DNA of 64,000 nt, taken from Certhia americana. Lineage: Eukaryota; Chordata; Aves; Passeriformes; Certhiidae. A program made the translations under genes and the position numbers. A model generated the notes under the pieces. It ran no database searches. It was not told where the DNA came from and saw only the letters and a program-made list of their open reading frames with translations. The DNA is taken from the NCBI GenBank assembly GCA_018697195.1, contig CM031860.1, forward strand, positions 63,132,509 through 63,196,508. The letters run 5' to 3'. Positions 34,545 through 45,917 of this stretch are shown here, in pieces; positions within the stretch are counted from its first letter, which is position 1, and the number at the start of each line of letters is the position of its first letter.

Positions 34545-34725
34545 CCATGGACATGTGGAGCTTCCTGGGCTGTGAGTGTACATTCCTGGGTCATGGGGAG
34601 CTTCTCACCAACCCAAACCCCCAAATCCTTCTCCCCAGGAGAAGTCTATTTTCCCCAAAACCTGTATTTGTGCTTGGGATTGCCTTTACCCAGGTGCTGA
34701 ACCCTGCTCTTGCAATAAATTACAG
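34545..34725 (-). mobile_element. Internal CR1 ORF2 (reverse-transcriptase) fragment, minus strand, pseudogene
   Basis: This piece comes from the middle of ORF2, not the 3' end. Translating the minus strand from about 34,722 downward gives a decayed version of the segment after the CR1 catalytic core: HLGKGNPKHKYRFWGK, an in-frame stop, then SPGEKDLGVWVGEKLPMTQE. Bird CR1 proteins have a comparable LHLGRGNPKHKYRLG ... GEKDLGV run. The stop and the loss of both ends make it dead. It is the only CR1 piece here that I can assign to the interior of ORF2. Confidence 0.8.
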
Positions 34726-34904
34726 CTCATGAAATTCTGAAAGCAGAATGGGAATGACCCTTCCAACCTAGACAAGTTATTCTGCACCATTAGGTGCTTA
34801 CACCACTATGCTCCTTATTATCCTTTTCCTTGCTTGAAACAGAAACAAACCCTGTGGCAGGCTGGCAGGAGATCCACACAAAAACCTCCCTAGTTTCTTC
34901 TACC

Positions 34905-34930
34905 AAAATAAATAAATAAATAAATAAAAA
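34905..34930 (+). repeat. (AAAT)n microsatellite
   Basis: AAAATAAATAAATAAATAAATAAAAA: about five to six AAAT units. Confidence 0.9.
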
Positions 34931-35484
34931 TATCAAAGTGGCAGCCTGAGGGGACAAGCCACCTACCACCTCTTTTCACTTGCCTTCCTCATCTGAACAC
35001 AGCAGGTTGCAACACAGTCCAGAGGAACGTTGTTTTTCCAGCAGCAGAACAAATAAGGATTGAAGGGGGGATGAAGTGAATAATCAGAAAAACAGAACAG
35101 TAACAGGGTTAGTATCTACCTGCTGGTTACTTCACAGCTGCACCAGGAGTTGCATCTGAAAAGCAAAGGAATCTCCCAGCCAGGAACAAAACCTCAGAAT
35201 CTCATCAGTAATCATTTGCAAGCTCTCTACCCCAACACAGAGACTTTCCTGGAACTATTTATCACCTGTAAAGTCAAACAGCAGACTCCAGAGCAGTGAT
35301 CTCTGCTGATTTTTTCTTCCAAATACCTTCAATCAGAAATACTTGTGCCATTGATCCATTAACACAAGCTTCCATGAAAACTGAGCATCACTTGTTTTCT
35401 TGATGATTCTTCTTGATGATTTTGGACTCACAGATATTTGAGTACACATTCTTTGATTGTTATTAGGTTTTTTATTTAAAAGAC

Positions 35485-35562
35485 TTGTGGATGTGGCACT
35501 TGGGGACATGGGTGGCCTTGGAATGGTTGGGCTCTGATGATGTTAGAGGTCATAAATAAAAC
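35485..35562 (+). mobile_element. CR1 LINE 3' fragment, plus strand, old
   Basis: 'GTGGATGTGGCACTTGGGGACATGGGTGGCCTTGGAATGGTTGGGCTCTGATGATGTTAGAGGTC' matches the CR1 sense 3' region (GGCACTTGGGGACATGG ... GGTTGGACTCGATGATCTTAGAGGTC). The tail proper is lost. Confidence 0.82.
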
Positions 35563-36659
35563 CCCACCACGTAAATCACGGTGGACGTTGTCTTATGATT
35601 AAAAGTGTTTGGGTTTATAAGAAAGAAAACAATAAAAGCAATAAAAAAACTGCACAGGCAAAGTTAGTTTCATAATCATCTATGCCGTTGTCTCCAGAAT
35701 AAAGTTTTTACCAAATATTTTATGGGTGAAACCTCATCACGTTGACAGGAACCAGAACACCTTTGGAAGGAAGCATTACTCTTTCAGAGTTTTTAGGTAA
35801 ACAATTCAAGCAGCACTTTGTGGACAAAAAGCGTTTCTGCTTTATCGATTATACAGAAGGATAAGGCCTTAAAATTAAACCAGAGATTTCTCCTATTTGA
35901 GCTAAAAAAAAATTCATTTTTTAATGTCAGAAATATTAAGTTCTTAATCTGCATGTATAACAATTGCCAGACCATGTTCATATTATTTTTTCTGTAATAT
36001 TTGTCATGTAAACACAGTCAGCTTTATTAGTTTTTAGTGAAAACTCTTAATCCCTCCATCCCCTTTAAGCCATGGTTAGTTCATTTTAGTAGACAAGTGC
36101 ATGCACTCTTGTGCTATAAACCTGTGTGTCTATCAAAGATCAAAGCTGATGAGACTAAAATATTTTGTTTTCACTTCCTAATCTGAGCATTGCCAGGAAA
36201 TGAAAAGACAAAGCAGATTTATGTAAGTATATGACACAGTCACAGAATTTTCTTAGATCAGTTTCCTGGAATGCTATTCCTTCTACTTAAACTCTTGAAG
36301 AATTTAGAAAATTCTAAACCACTTCCCATGCTAAATTCTGAATTTCCTGAGGGAAAGTTACCAAATGTAAATACATTCCAGTGAAGTTTTAAGTTGCTTG
36401 ACACTTATAAAATTTAATTATTTTGCCTGAATTATCTTTCTTCAGCTTAACATTTTATTACCAAGATAAAAATCAGTCATTCATGCTGAATATATTAATT
36501 AAAAAGAATAAAAGAAAACCTCTTTTCTTGAACTGACTGAAATTTTGAAGATAAATATATAAGCACTTTATTCTACTAAGATAAATATTTTCAATTTGGT
36601 TTTTTTTATGGCTATGGTTAGTGTTCATTAATCACATTATTTTTCTGCATTTTTAACAG

Positions 36660-36758
36660 AACTTTACAGCCTTCCTAGAAAATACAAGTCAATATTTACT
36701 GAAGAAGAAGAAATCAAGCAATGAATGGAAGAAAGAAGTGAATGGTCTTACAAGCTGA
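36660..36758 (+). other. Candidate terminal coding exon, 32 codons plus stop
   Basis: A strong 3' splice site (pyrimidine-rich ATTATTTTTCTGCATTTTTAACAG ending at 36659) is followed at once by an open frame that reads NFTAFLENTSQYLLKKKKSS, then NEWKKEVNGLTS, and stops at TGA 36756-36758. The composition (aromatic and hydrophobic residues, then a lysine cluster) is protein-like, but I recognise no family. With no upstream exon in view, a chance open frame cannot be excluded. Confidence 0.22.
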
Positions 36759-37561
36759 ACACTTTGTGAAAAAGAAAGTGGATATTTTCCATCACCTGTG
36801 GTGGCACTCGGGTTTCTAAGATAACCTGTGATTTAATAGAAGTGGGATAGGACAGGAATATTCCCTCTGGGATGTTTTTGAACGATATGTCATAAAAAAA
36901 TTATTGATCTTCCTTGGCCACCAAATCATCTTGTCTGCAAGGCAGTAAAATTGAAATACAAAAAACCCAATTTTATAGGAATTGCCCAAAAAGGTACAAA
37001 TCTGAGAATTTTCAGCTCAGAAGTTCAAGTTCTCTGCACTGGTTGAAAACAAGGCAGTTAATTCAGAAATACAGACATTGGCTTTGTTCCTTCTCTTCAG
37101 ACACCTGCCCTGGAACATGTAATTCTGGGATTTTTGTCTGTGCATTTCTTCTTTTGGCTTCCTAAGGCACTCCCAGAAACAGCAGTGCTGAAGCAGTTGC
37201 CCATGCCATTATTTTCTGCTCTTCCTGACAGTCTGTCAGCCTCTTTTCACCCCCAGACACTCATGAGGTGTCTGTAGATTGAGGACAGAGTCAAAGCTGG
37301 GACTGGGGACACTGGGATTGACTGTGAATGATGTCAGGGTTGGTCTTGGATAAATGAATTGTCCAAGTTCTCAACTAACCTGAAGCTGGAATGGCTTTTC
37401 AGCGTCCTTGAGAAAAATGCTGCTTTAAATTAGTGTCACAAAGATAGTTACTATGCAGAAAAATCAAAGTGCTTTTTGAAGCTAAAAGAGAGTGGAAAAA
37501 GTCAGGAGGTAGATCCTGAGAAATCTCCTGGAAGTTTTTTTACTGGCAGTTGTCAGGGAAC

Positions 37562-37670
37562 TGTTTATCAGAGAACTTACTGTTGTTAAGAATTTATTGG
37601 CTTTGTTTATCTGAAAATTTATTATTTTTGAGAATATTTTTTTTTGTTTATCTGAGAAATTATTATTTAG
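37562..37670 (+). repeat. About 42-bp degenerate tandem repeat, 2.6 units
   Basis: Three copies beginning TGTTTATC(A/T)GA lie at 37562, 37604 and 37645, each followed by an AT-rich body. The translated open frame shows the repetition as CLSENLLLLRIYW / CLSENLLFLRIFF / VYLRNYYL. Confidence 0.75.
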
Positions 37671-39052
37671 ATGGGGGTCTGAATCAGCTAAAAGACATCT
37701 GCCTCCAAATGTCAGGACAGACATTTTTGTTTATATTTAATTGCTCCTACAAGCCCACACAGCAACATTTTAAAGCAGATCAAGAAGTTCTTGGTTTAAA
37801 AATTTCCTCTTGTCATCATCAGCTGATGACACTGAAGAAGAAAAATGCCCAGAGTGCACATGCAGGATGCTGTTGCTCAATATCCAAACACACAGGGGCA
37901 ATTCATCCCTCCAAGCAAACTGGCTGAGATGGATGGGATGAATTAGTTTTCAATTCTGCCTCTCTGTCTGTTGAAACTAAGGGAAGTTTATAAGGATAAC
38001 TTGTACCAGACAACCAAATTTCAAGCCAGGAGAGCTCTACTCAGCTGCCATTAAAAGCCATGAGTAAGCAAATTGTAGCACTGATACCTGACAAAGATGT
38101 AAAGCCTAATATTTGACAACCTGCTTTTCAAAATGCATGAAAACACCTCTATTACCACAATATAAACAAAGACCTGTTAAATGAAGAAAGAAGATGTTCT
38201 GTCCACAGCAGAGCAGACACACGCCACAAGCTTGACTTCTTTAAACTTTACAAAACACGAGAAGAAGCTGCCTGGTAGATCAAAGCAATGTTTTGTTGTG
38301 AGGAAATAAAGAATTCAAGGTCACAGTGTGGAACTCAGGGCCATCCAGGTTTGGAGTCATCCAAAATTCTGCATCCAATGTACCAAGTTAATGTGACCAG
38401 CAAGACACTGAACTGGGCCACTACTGAACATTTCAAACTCCCTCCCTCCCATCTCTCTGTGGGCTTCTTTTGTGCCATCCTTGAAATTATACTCAATGCC
38501 AGAGTTAAACTGCCAAAGATATATTTGCAAAGGACCTGGAAACAGCAGTCACACTGTTCAGGATGCAGTCAGAGTAGTACATTTTAAAGTATTTTACTTT
38601 TTATTGGTTTTTAATGTTCTTATTTTGATGTTCTGATCCTGTCGACTGTGCTGGCTGTGTAGTCGAGTGCCAGACCCATTTTTATCAACAGCAGGGATGT
38701 GCACGACAGGGGAGTGGTACAGCAGCAGATAATCAGGTATAAAAAGGGTACATGGATGGATGGCTGCATTCTGCCATTGTTGAGTTGCCAATCAAAACCC
38801 ACATTATTATTCAAAAATAGGTTCTTACATCCACGGAGATGGAACTTGCCTGTCAATCTGATATGTTTGTAGACACAGCCTCAGACCAAGGTCTAAAAAT
38901 GGTTTGACTGACAACTGTACCCTGCAGTGAGAACAGAATTTTCTCCTCCCAGTTTTAATTACATGCATCTTGTAAATAAATGTAGTTAAAAAATATTAAC
39001 TAAGATGCAGCTGTGTTTAACTGTAATTTTTTTTTCCCCCCTAATCTTCCAG

Positions 39053-39099
39053 AGTATACCTCAGTGTTTGTGCAAGGCTTTGAAGCACTGCATGATGGG
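39053..39099 (+). other. Candidate 47-nt internal exon with consensus splice sites
   Basis: The upstream tract TTTTTTTTTCCCCCCTAATCTTCCAG (AG at 39051-39052) is a near-ideal polypyrimidine tract and acceptor. A branch-point-like TTTAAC lies about 35 nt before the AG. The downstream boundary is GGG|GTAAGTATT, a consensus donor starting at 39100. One of the three frames is open throughout (YTSVFVQGFEALHDG) and a second (SIPQCLCKALKHCMMG) is also open. A length of 47 would shift the frame. It could be a coding, 5' UTR or lncRNA exon, or chance. Confidence 0.3.
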
Positions 39100-40072
39100 G
39101 TAAGTATTATTGCTAAGCTGTCTGCTGCTCATGGAAATTGCAGTACAGCTAAAAGAAGCAAGAGAACTTCCACTCTAACCCAGGACTGTTAGATGCTGAA
39201 AACTTTCACAAAACAGAAGGGTTTTAAGTGTGAAACTTTTCCTGTCACTCTCTGAGTTGAGCAATTTGAAAGGAAAATAAGATCCACTTTTTCTCACTTG
39301 GCATTTCCATTCCAGCTCCTTCTCTGACTTCCACTCTTCTCATGTTGACTCAAAATTACTTTCCCAGTCCTAAGTGCAACTGCAATGTCCCAGCTCTGAA
39401 AGCCTTGTACTTGATAATTCAAGGATGACGAATCAATTGAATATAAACTAACCTGGATAAGTTTAGGCTGGAAAAGAGAATTTCTGCTAATTCTATGTAG
39501 TGTGTGTTGTTCTGTACAATGAGATATAATCAAAGGCTATTTTAATCAGGATGGGTTATAAGGTTAAGGGACTTCTTATCTTTCACTAAGTTGGAAACTA
39601 CATTTTCACTACACTTAGGGTCAAGGAGACCAACTACATTTCTAAAGAACTTTTTCCAAAAAGACTCTTAAGTATTTTCGTAGTTTTTTTCCTGAGTTGT
39701 CTGCCTTGAACTTTTTACATTTCTGCTTTTACAATTGCCATATGGGCTTCAGTTATGATAATTTGTGTAGGGTGCTTAGGTATTTTTATACATCATTTTT
39801 ATGCCTTTTAAAACAGGCAGATGGAGTTCAGCTGAAGTTTGTAGAGCTGTAAACAAGTGGGTATCAACCAGGAAGAGTGTGAAGGCTGTGCTAAGGTTGC
39901 TCCATGATATTTGTTTAATAGCAAGAAAACATCAAATCTCTTAAAATTATATTGGCATCAGGAATTGCTGAGTAGTGCAAGAAGGAACACAACCAAATTA
40001 CTGAGGTCCATTTTACCAAACAACTCTCCCAGACACAGGAGGAGCCCCTGCTCTCCAAAAGCTGCATTGCAG

Positions 40073-40124
40073 AGGGGATAAACACAGGGGATAAAAAAAG
40101 GGGATAAACAGAGGGGATAAAAAG
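40073..40124 (+). repeat. 13-bp tandem repeat, 4 units
   Basis: Four consecutive 13-mers: AGGGGATAAACAC, AGGGGATAAAAAA, AGGGGATAAACAG and AGGGGATAAAAAG. They differ only in the last three or four bases, and units 1/3 and 2/4 are most alike, which hints at duplication of a dimer. Confidence 0.95.
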
Positions 40125-41836
40125 GATTAAATGAATAATTAGACAGGAATGGGCAAGAAAAGCAAGGAGCCTCCAATAAATCTGCTGGATTAGCCAAACT
40201 AACAGATTTGGCTAACATTTTCAATGTGCTCAGTGGGAAGATACTGAATGTGACCAATTTACTTTTCTTTGTTCCATTAGGAGAGCAAAAAGTGGATGCT
40301 GAATGGAGATGCTGAAAAGCAAGGTTGTCCAAAAGGACCTTTCTCAGATCAGAAATGGGCAGAGGGCACTGAGGCTCCTCACCACAGCCCCAGGCTGTGT
40401 CTTGGTTTCTCTCCACCATTACCCATCAGGGAGCAGCTGGCAGCACTTTTTGCTTTCAGAAAGGGAGAAAATGGCTGGGTGAAGTTTATTACCCATATTT
40501 AATATGTTAAATAGGGATAATTAACCAGGAACCTAAACTCCCCCCAGAAAAAGAAGTCAAACAAGGGAAACACCCAAATCTGCAGCTGTGAGGGAAATCA
40601 ATGTTAAACAAAAAACAACTGTTGCTTGGTTTCTTTTGTTATTAGTCCTCCAATTATGATAGGATAAGGTTATTAATTAACATTGGATCTGGGAATTGTA
40701 TGAGAAAGGGAGGGGAGTCTCTACACAACACATCGAGCAGGGTAGAGTCCCAGTCAGGGTCTCCAGACAATAAACCAGTGTATAAATAAATGGTTATTTC
40801 AAGTACCTAAAGCTGTTGGTATGATTTATATCATTACCATCATCAAGTGCCTACTAAATGTCATAGCCTTTTAATACAATTTCTTGTGCTCTTGTGTCAA
40901 TTTTTGGAGTGTTTTAGGGCACTGAAATTCATCATAGGTATGACTAAAGTGACATTTGGTTTAATTAATTTCACTATTATGTCACAGCTTGAAAAAGAAG
41001 CAATCAGATATTACTAAAATATGAGAGCACTCTGCTTTTTTCATAGCTTGGAAGAATCTTCAGTTTGGTTATGGAACTACCTTGGAAGTTGATGTGTAAA
41101 ACCAAAATAGTTCTCTACTCCTCAAGGGTCATTAGGATTGGGGTTTTTTTTCATTTTTTCTTATGGTAGAAGATGGTGTTGATAAAGTCCTGGTGTTGCT
41201 GGTGGCAGCCTCTTTATTCATGTTTTAATCAGGAATCTCTGTCTTACAATGGGACTTTCTTGGGATTATTACTAAAAATTTTATTATAATTGCCAAAGAG
41301 GAATATTAGGTTCAGCTTCTTAGATGACTGATCCCACGTCCAAAAAAAAAAGAGATAAAAGTTAAAGCAATTTTATCTAGTCCTAGCAACATTCAAATCT
41401 CAGCTCTTGAGTGGAATTCCTTGTGCAGAATCCCTCTGGTTCAATGATCTGCTCAAGCTTAGGGGGTCATTATGGTTTTTCAGGACAGGGGATGTGCTCA
41501 CTTTTCAGGCAACATGCCAGAATTTAGAGTCCTTTGGACATGGGAAACTGACCTTCAGCATTGAAAAGTCTGCAACCTGCAGGCTGAGCTCTGGAGAGGG
41601 ATTCACCCACCTGGGTGTGCAAAATAAAAAAGAAACTGAGATGCATTAAGTCAGAGACCTGAGACTGTGTATGGCAATCCCTGAAAACACCAGTTCTCAG
41701 GAGACACTGAGATGCTGCTGCCAGGGGCTGCTTTACATTTATCCCAGTGAATTTTTAGCAGAGCAGTCAAAAAACCCCAACATCTCCCTGCCCCTGCCAC
41801 ACTCTGGCATATTGCTGCTTGTCAGGGGTTTATTCA

Positions 41837-42553
41837 TGTCATGGGTTGCAGTGCAAAATGTAACCAAATCTCTGTATTCTATCACCATCTGATCAAACTG
41901 GGGTGTGTGTGGGGTGGTGTAATTGTCTGTCAATGGCCAACTGTCAATAAACCTGCTGCGGCAGTTTTCTGATCTCTTCCACAACCCAGCTTCCCTCCAG
42001 GCAGAGATCTTCTGCTGATGGGCCAGTGAGTCTCACTGATAGAATTCCATCATCCCACTGGGAAATGCTCCAGCCAGGGGGAGAAGCCAAGTATTCCTAC
42101 CTGGATAAAAATCTGGGAGTTGGAACACCAAGGCAGCCTTTTCCTCTGGATTCTCAGAGGAAGACCAGGCCCATCAATCACCACTGGACCTTCTGTGAAA
42201 AACTCCACTCTTTCTGCAGGAGCATCACTTCAGCAGAGCCACATCTGCCACTGGGACTGCAGCCACCATGGAATGGCACTGCCACCAACACCCTGACCCA
42301 CAGGGGGTCAGGTTATGTTCTGACTCTGTCAGTGTGGTTTGTTTGTTTATTTGTTTTTCTTACTGCATGTGTTTTTGTTTTCTTGTTTATTTTAGTTCCC
42401 CTAATAAGGAACTGTTATTCCTATTTCCATATCTTTGCCTGAGAGCCCCTTAAATTCAAAGTTATAATAATTCGGAGGGAGGGGGTTTAAATTCTCCATT
42501 CCAAGGGGGGCTCCTTCCTTCCTTAGCAGACACCTGTCATTCAAATCAAGACA
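41837..42553 (+). mobile_element. Solo LTR of a bird endogenous retrovirus, plus strand
   Basis: Begins TGTCATGGGTTGC at 41837 and ends ...CAAATCAAGACA at 42553, so it has the TG...CA ends of an LTR. The interior matches in order a bird LTR family I remember: a CTCTGTATTCTATCACCATCTGAT block, a GGCAGAGATCTTCTGCTG block, a GTGTCAGGTT-like block, a T/TTTGT-rich tract (42338-42396), an AATAAG version of the polyadenylation signal at 42403, then CATATCTTTGCCTGAGAGCCCCTTAA and the TTCGGAGGGAGGGGG motif. No primer-binding site or retroviral gene follows 42553, so it is a solo LTR left by recombination. The flanks (ATTCA before, ATTTA after) could be a 5-bp target duplication with one change. The 138-codon frame at 42026-42442 is part of the LTR and is not a gene. 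Confidence 0.8.
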
Positions 42554-42800
42554 ATTTAAAGCAGAAATTAGCAGGTGGGCACATGGAGAAAAGCTTTAAA
42601 TTGTGCTGATAAATGGCAGCTATTGCTTGGATGGGAAGTAATTAAGACCCTGATGATAGGTTTAGCTCAGGAGGTCGAGGAAACAGAAATAACACCCAGT
42701 ATTTGCAACCATTAGGCAGGGGAGGATCTTGCCAATTAAAATCCTGCAGTGAAGGGAATGTATGAAGCACTTGCAGGGTGATGACTCACACAAAGAATTT
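42554..42800. other. Candidate conserved non-coding element next to the solo LTR
   Basis: Repeat-free sequence with dense homeobox-like and other developmental motifs (AAGTAATTAAGACC, GTGCTGATAAATGGCAGC, CTGATGATAGG, CCAATTAAAATCC). The style is that of a conserved enhancer. Conservation is untested. Confidence 0.22.
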
Positions 42801-43637
42801 TTCATGCCTTCACAACTGGATTTGTTCTCGCTGGTCCCCAAATAATAACATCAGACTCAATTTATGCTCAATTAAAATATCCTGGGGAGATAAATAATTC
42901 CCACTCGTTTAAAAGCCCACCTGGACAAAAAGTTCAATTGTCAGTTAAGGTGCAACATCCCAAAAAGCAAAATGATGTTGATGGATATTTTTAGGCACCA
43001 CAAGGGTAGGTTTTGGTGTGGTTTAGACCATGCTGTCAAAAGCTATGTGATAGAATGGGACAGTCTGACATTACTGCTAACAAAAAATCATATTTTTTTT
43101 TAAAAGGAAAAAAAAATTTAAAAGGTGCAATCAAAGGAAAGGGTCAAAAATAAAATTTTAAAAAAGAAAAGAAGAAAAAAAAAGTTTCTTGCAGCATAAA
43201 ATCTTTGCAAAAAATATAAAATCAATATATGCCCTGTGGAGATCATTTTACATAGTACCAGGCTTGGTTTGACTCAAGCCTGATACCTGCCTTAATTTCA
43301 GATGCTTTGATTATTGTAAACATTATTTCACACAGGAAAAAATCTTTCTCTGCCTTAGGACTGCCTATCCCAAGTCCAGCCTTATTAAAAAAAAATGCCT
43401 TAATACTTTGTTTCTCTTGCTGCCCAGAAGGAAACTTACATGGAGTTCCTAAGCAATAATGCAAAACTGAAAAAGAAAAGTGCAGTAACTTTTATTTCAG
43501 ACCATTATTTAAGAAACAGACATCCCCCTCTCCCCTAGCTTTACTCCACCTTCTTAAAAGCAGATTAATTAAATGTATTATCATTAAGTTAATAGTATTA
43601 TTCTTCTCAAATGCTCTGGTTTACAAGGTGTAGTTTG
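42801..43637. other. Unique stretch with A-rich low-complexity patch
   Basis: Contains an A-rich impure patch at about 43,080-43,190 (alternating A8-9 runs and TTTAAAAGG). No gene recognised. Confidence 0.5.
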
Positions 43638-43712
43638 GTTAAAAGTTGGACCCAATGATCCTGGATGCCTTTTGACAATTCTGTCTTTTTATCATTCTGT
43701 AATTCTGTTTGT
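43638..43712 (+). mobile_element. CR1 LINE extreme 3' end, plus strand, decayed
   Basis: 'AAAGTTGGACCCAATGATCCTGGATGCCTTTTGACAATTCTGTCTTTTTATCATTCTGTAATTCTGT' resembles the CR1 sense tail GTTGGACTTGATGATCCTTG...CAATTCTGTGATTCTGT with several changes. The repeated ATTCTGT at the end is the CR1 terminal motif. Confidence 0.8.
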
Positions 43713-44439
43713 TACACGGGCACTCACATTCTCTGTCTGTTAAAAACCCACCAGGATTTTACTGGCATAAAATTCACCTCAAAATTAAAATCCACTTAAG
43801 TCACTGGCATTTTATTGGGATCTTTGTTCAAGTCTCACGAACAGGGTGTCCAGTCCCACTCAGGTTTCATTCATTGTTAATATCCTACGATGTGCCCAAA
43901 TCACTCCCTAAATACAATAAATATGTAGGAAAAAAACGTGTTAAAATGGCCATTTTTGCTATTGCAGGAAGAGTTTTTGTGCAAGTCTCTTTTCTGCATG
44001 CACTGATCAAGACAATCAACTGCCCATCGTCCTTTCCCTGATCATCACCTGCTGCCACTGCAGTTGGCTGCTCATCACTGAAGCCCAAAGCACTAAAATT
44101 TTAAGTGCTCTACCACTTGTTGCCATAAACATCCATAGAAAATAGGAAAGTAGTGTTTTATCCTGCTTAGTATTTAAGGAAAATTACTATAACATTTTGC
44201 ACTCTGCTTCTTTGCAACACAGTTTTAGAGAATTCACCGAATGCCCTCTGCTTGTTTTAAAGCAGGATAGAAAAAGTAATACTCTGTTTTTATCTGCAGC
44301 TTTAAGTTGTAGAAAAAAAAATCCTTAAATATATTATAATCAAGAGATAATCCAAAAGGCTTCTTTTAAACAGATTTTTAAGGCATGGCAGCAATCTAAA
44401 GGTTATATAAACTTCAGCTAAGCTTCTTAATATAGGTGT

Positions 44440-44640
44440 TTAAGCATTATGGAGATTTGATTTTTAACTTAGAGTCAGTCAAAAAGGCCCTCAGCCTAGC
44501 AAATATGTGAGTTAAACTTGAATGTTAAGCAGAGATAATTGGTTCATAAAGCCACCATAAAGTACTGATATTTTCATAGCTAACATGAGTCACCCAAACT
44601 TAAGACTTTGGGCACACATTTCTTGCAAAATATCCATGTT
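44440..44640. other. Candidate conserved non-coding element
   Basis: Repeat-free, AT-rich but complex sequence with a GAGATAATTGG homeobox-like core, AGTCAGTC repeats and CATGAGTCACCC (AP-1-like TGAGTCA). Suggestive only. Confidence 0.15.
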
Positions 44641-45917
44641 TCTGGGGGGAAAAAAATAATTAAAAGTAGATTAGCATGTTCCCAGAAAGAAAATGCATTC
44701 AGATAATAAAAAGTGCCATAGAGGGAAGGATATTACTCATTCTTTTCCAACCTACAGGATGCAATCTTTTCTTATTAAAATTAAAAAAGAAAAATCAGTA
44801 GACCACAGCCTCTCTGCTATCCACCACATCATAAAGTCCTTGTGAATAATTTGGTTTAAATAAACACCCACCAAAATACTGGATTTGGAGATGTTTTCCT
44901 TCTCATTTCAGAGGCAGGAGCATTCAATAACCCCATTAGCACCCTGGTCAGGAAGGCCAAACTTTAAAGTTTTGAGAGATTAATTAGCAGAACAACAGCT
45001 TGTTTGTTTTTCACTGGGGATCTATTCTTTAGTGGGGTTCTGAGAGCTCACATAACACAAAAAGGGTATTTTGAAAAAAACAGAAGATGCCAAAGCCAGC
45101 AGCTTTCAAAAGCAGAGTACTCCAGGAGAGATGAGCACCACAGGAGGGTGAGGGATTTACTCTGGGCACAGACTCTGAGCAGAATTGGTGCAAATGTGGA
45201 GGAGATTTACACCAGGTTTGCTCCTATCAACCACGCCCTTGCCAGTCCCAACACTCCAAGAATTAACAGGCAAAGAGGAGCCCCAGGAGCTGAGGACTAA
45301 CACCAGCCTTGCTGCATCACACCCCTCCCTAGCAGGGTCTTCATTTGATCATACTCAAATTTTGTTCTCAGGGGGAATAAATTATCTGTGATCATTGCCA
45401 AATGAAAGCACTTAGAGCTGTTATGACTGAAAATATATTTAGGGACCTTCCCAAGAAGCTCCTGGCTTCTACAACATTTGAAACATAGGGAAAATAATAA
45501 TTTTTAAAAAACAAGAACTTTAAATCTGCTCTTGTTTTTGTTCAGCTCAGAAATGTTCCTTCCACGGTGATTTGTGCCATTTAGAGGGCCATTTATTTGC
45601 ATAAGGAATCAGATTTCACTTCTTGCCAGTTTTGTGCTGCTAAAATTGCTGTTTGTCCCTTTGCAGGTCTTTCTGCAGAAGTACTGTCTCGTACAAGTCT
45701 GGTAAATAATATATTTAATTTCTTTGTGTGCCAAGCGTAACACAAAGTCAGTGTGGGGTAGCATTCAGAGCTATCAAAAGAGCTCCCTGAAAAGATTTTG
45801 TAGAGATTTTGCATTTTCTCTCAAAATGTCATTTAACTTTACGAGAATCTTGGATTGTAACTTTTCAGGGTAATGAATAAAAGACATGACTCATTGCTAT
45901 TTTTTTCTTCTTTGTAA

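Larger units (their letters stand above)
35563..41836. other. Unique stretch with two exon-like signals
   Basis: About 6.3 kb with no dispersed repeat recognised. It contains exon-like signals near 36,660 and 39,053, a 42-bp degenerate repeat at 37.6 kb and a 13-bp tandem repeat at 40.1 kb, all listed separately. The 153-codon minus-strand frame at 39,958-40,419 is not recognisable and includes the tandem repeat. Confidence 0.45.

Noticed and set aside
36197..36222. 26-nt exon-like segment with a CCAG acceptor and a GTAAGTAT donor
   Set aside because: The acceptor tract is interrupted, the exon is too short to judge and the donor has a weak exon side (TAT|GT).
39958..40419. 153-codon minus-strand open reading frame
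   Set aside because: No recognisable domain. It crosses the 13-bp tandem repeat, and one frame of this length is expected by chance in a window this size.
42026..42442. 138-codon plus-strand frame with a hydrophobic C-terminus resembling a membrane segment
   Set aside because: It is inside the solo LTR. The hydrophobic part is the translation of the T-rich tract before the polyadenylation signal.
45004..45300. 98-codon frame with a fairly protein-like C-terminal half
   Set aside because: I could not match it to a family, the start has no supporting context and no clear splice sites flank it. Kept only as a note.
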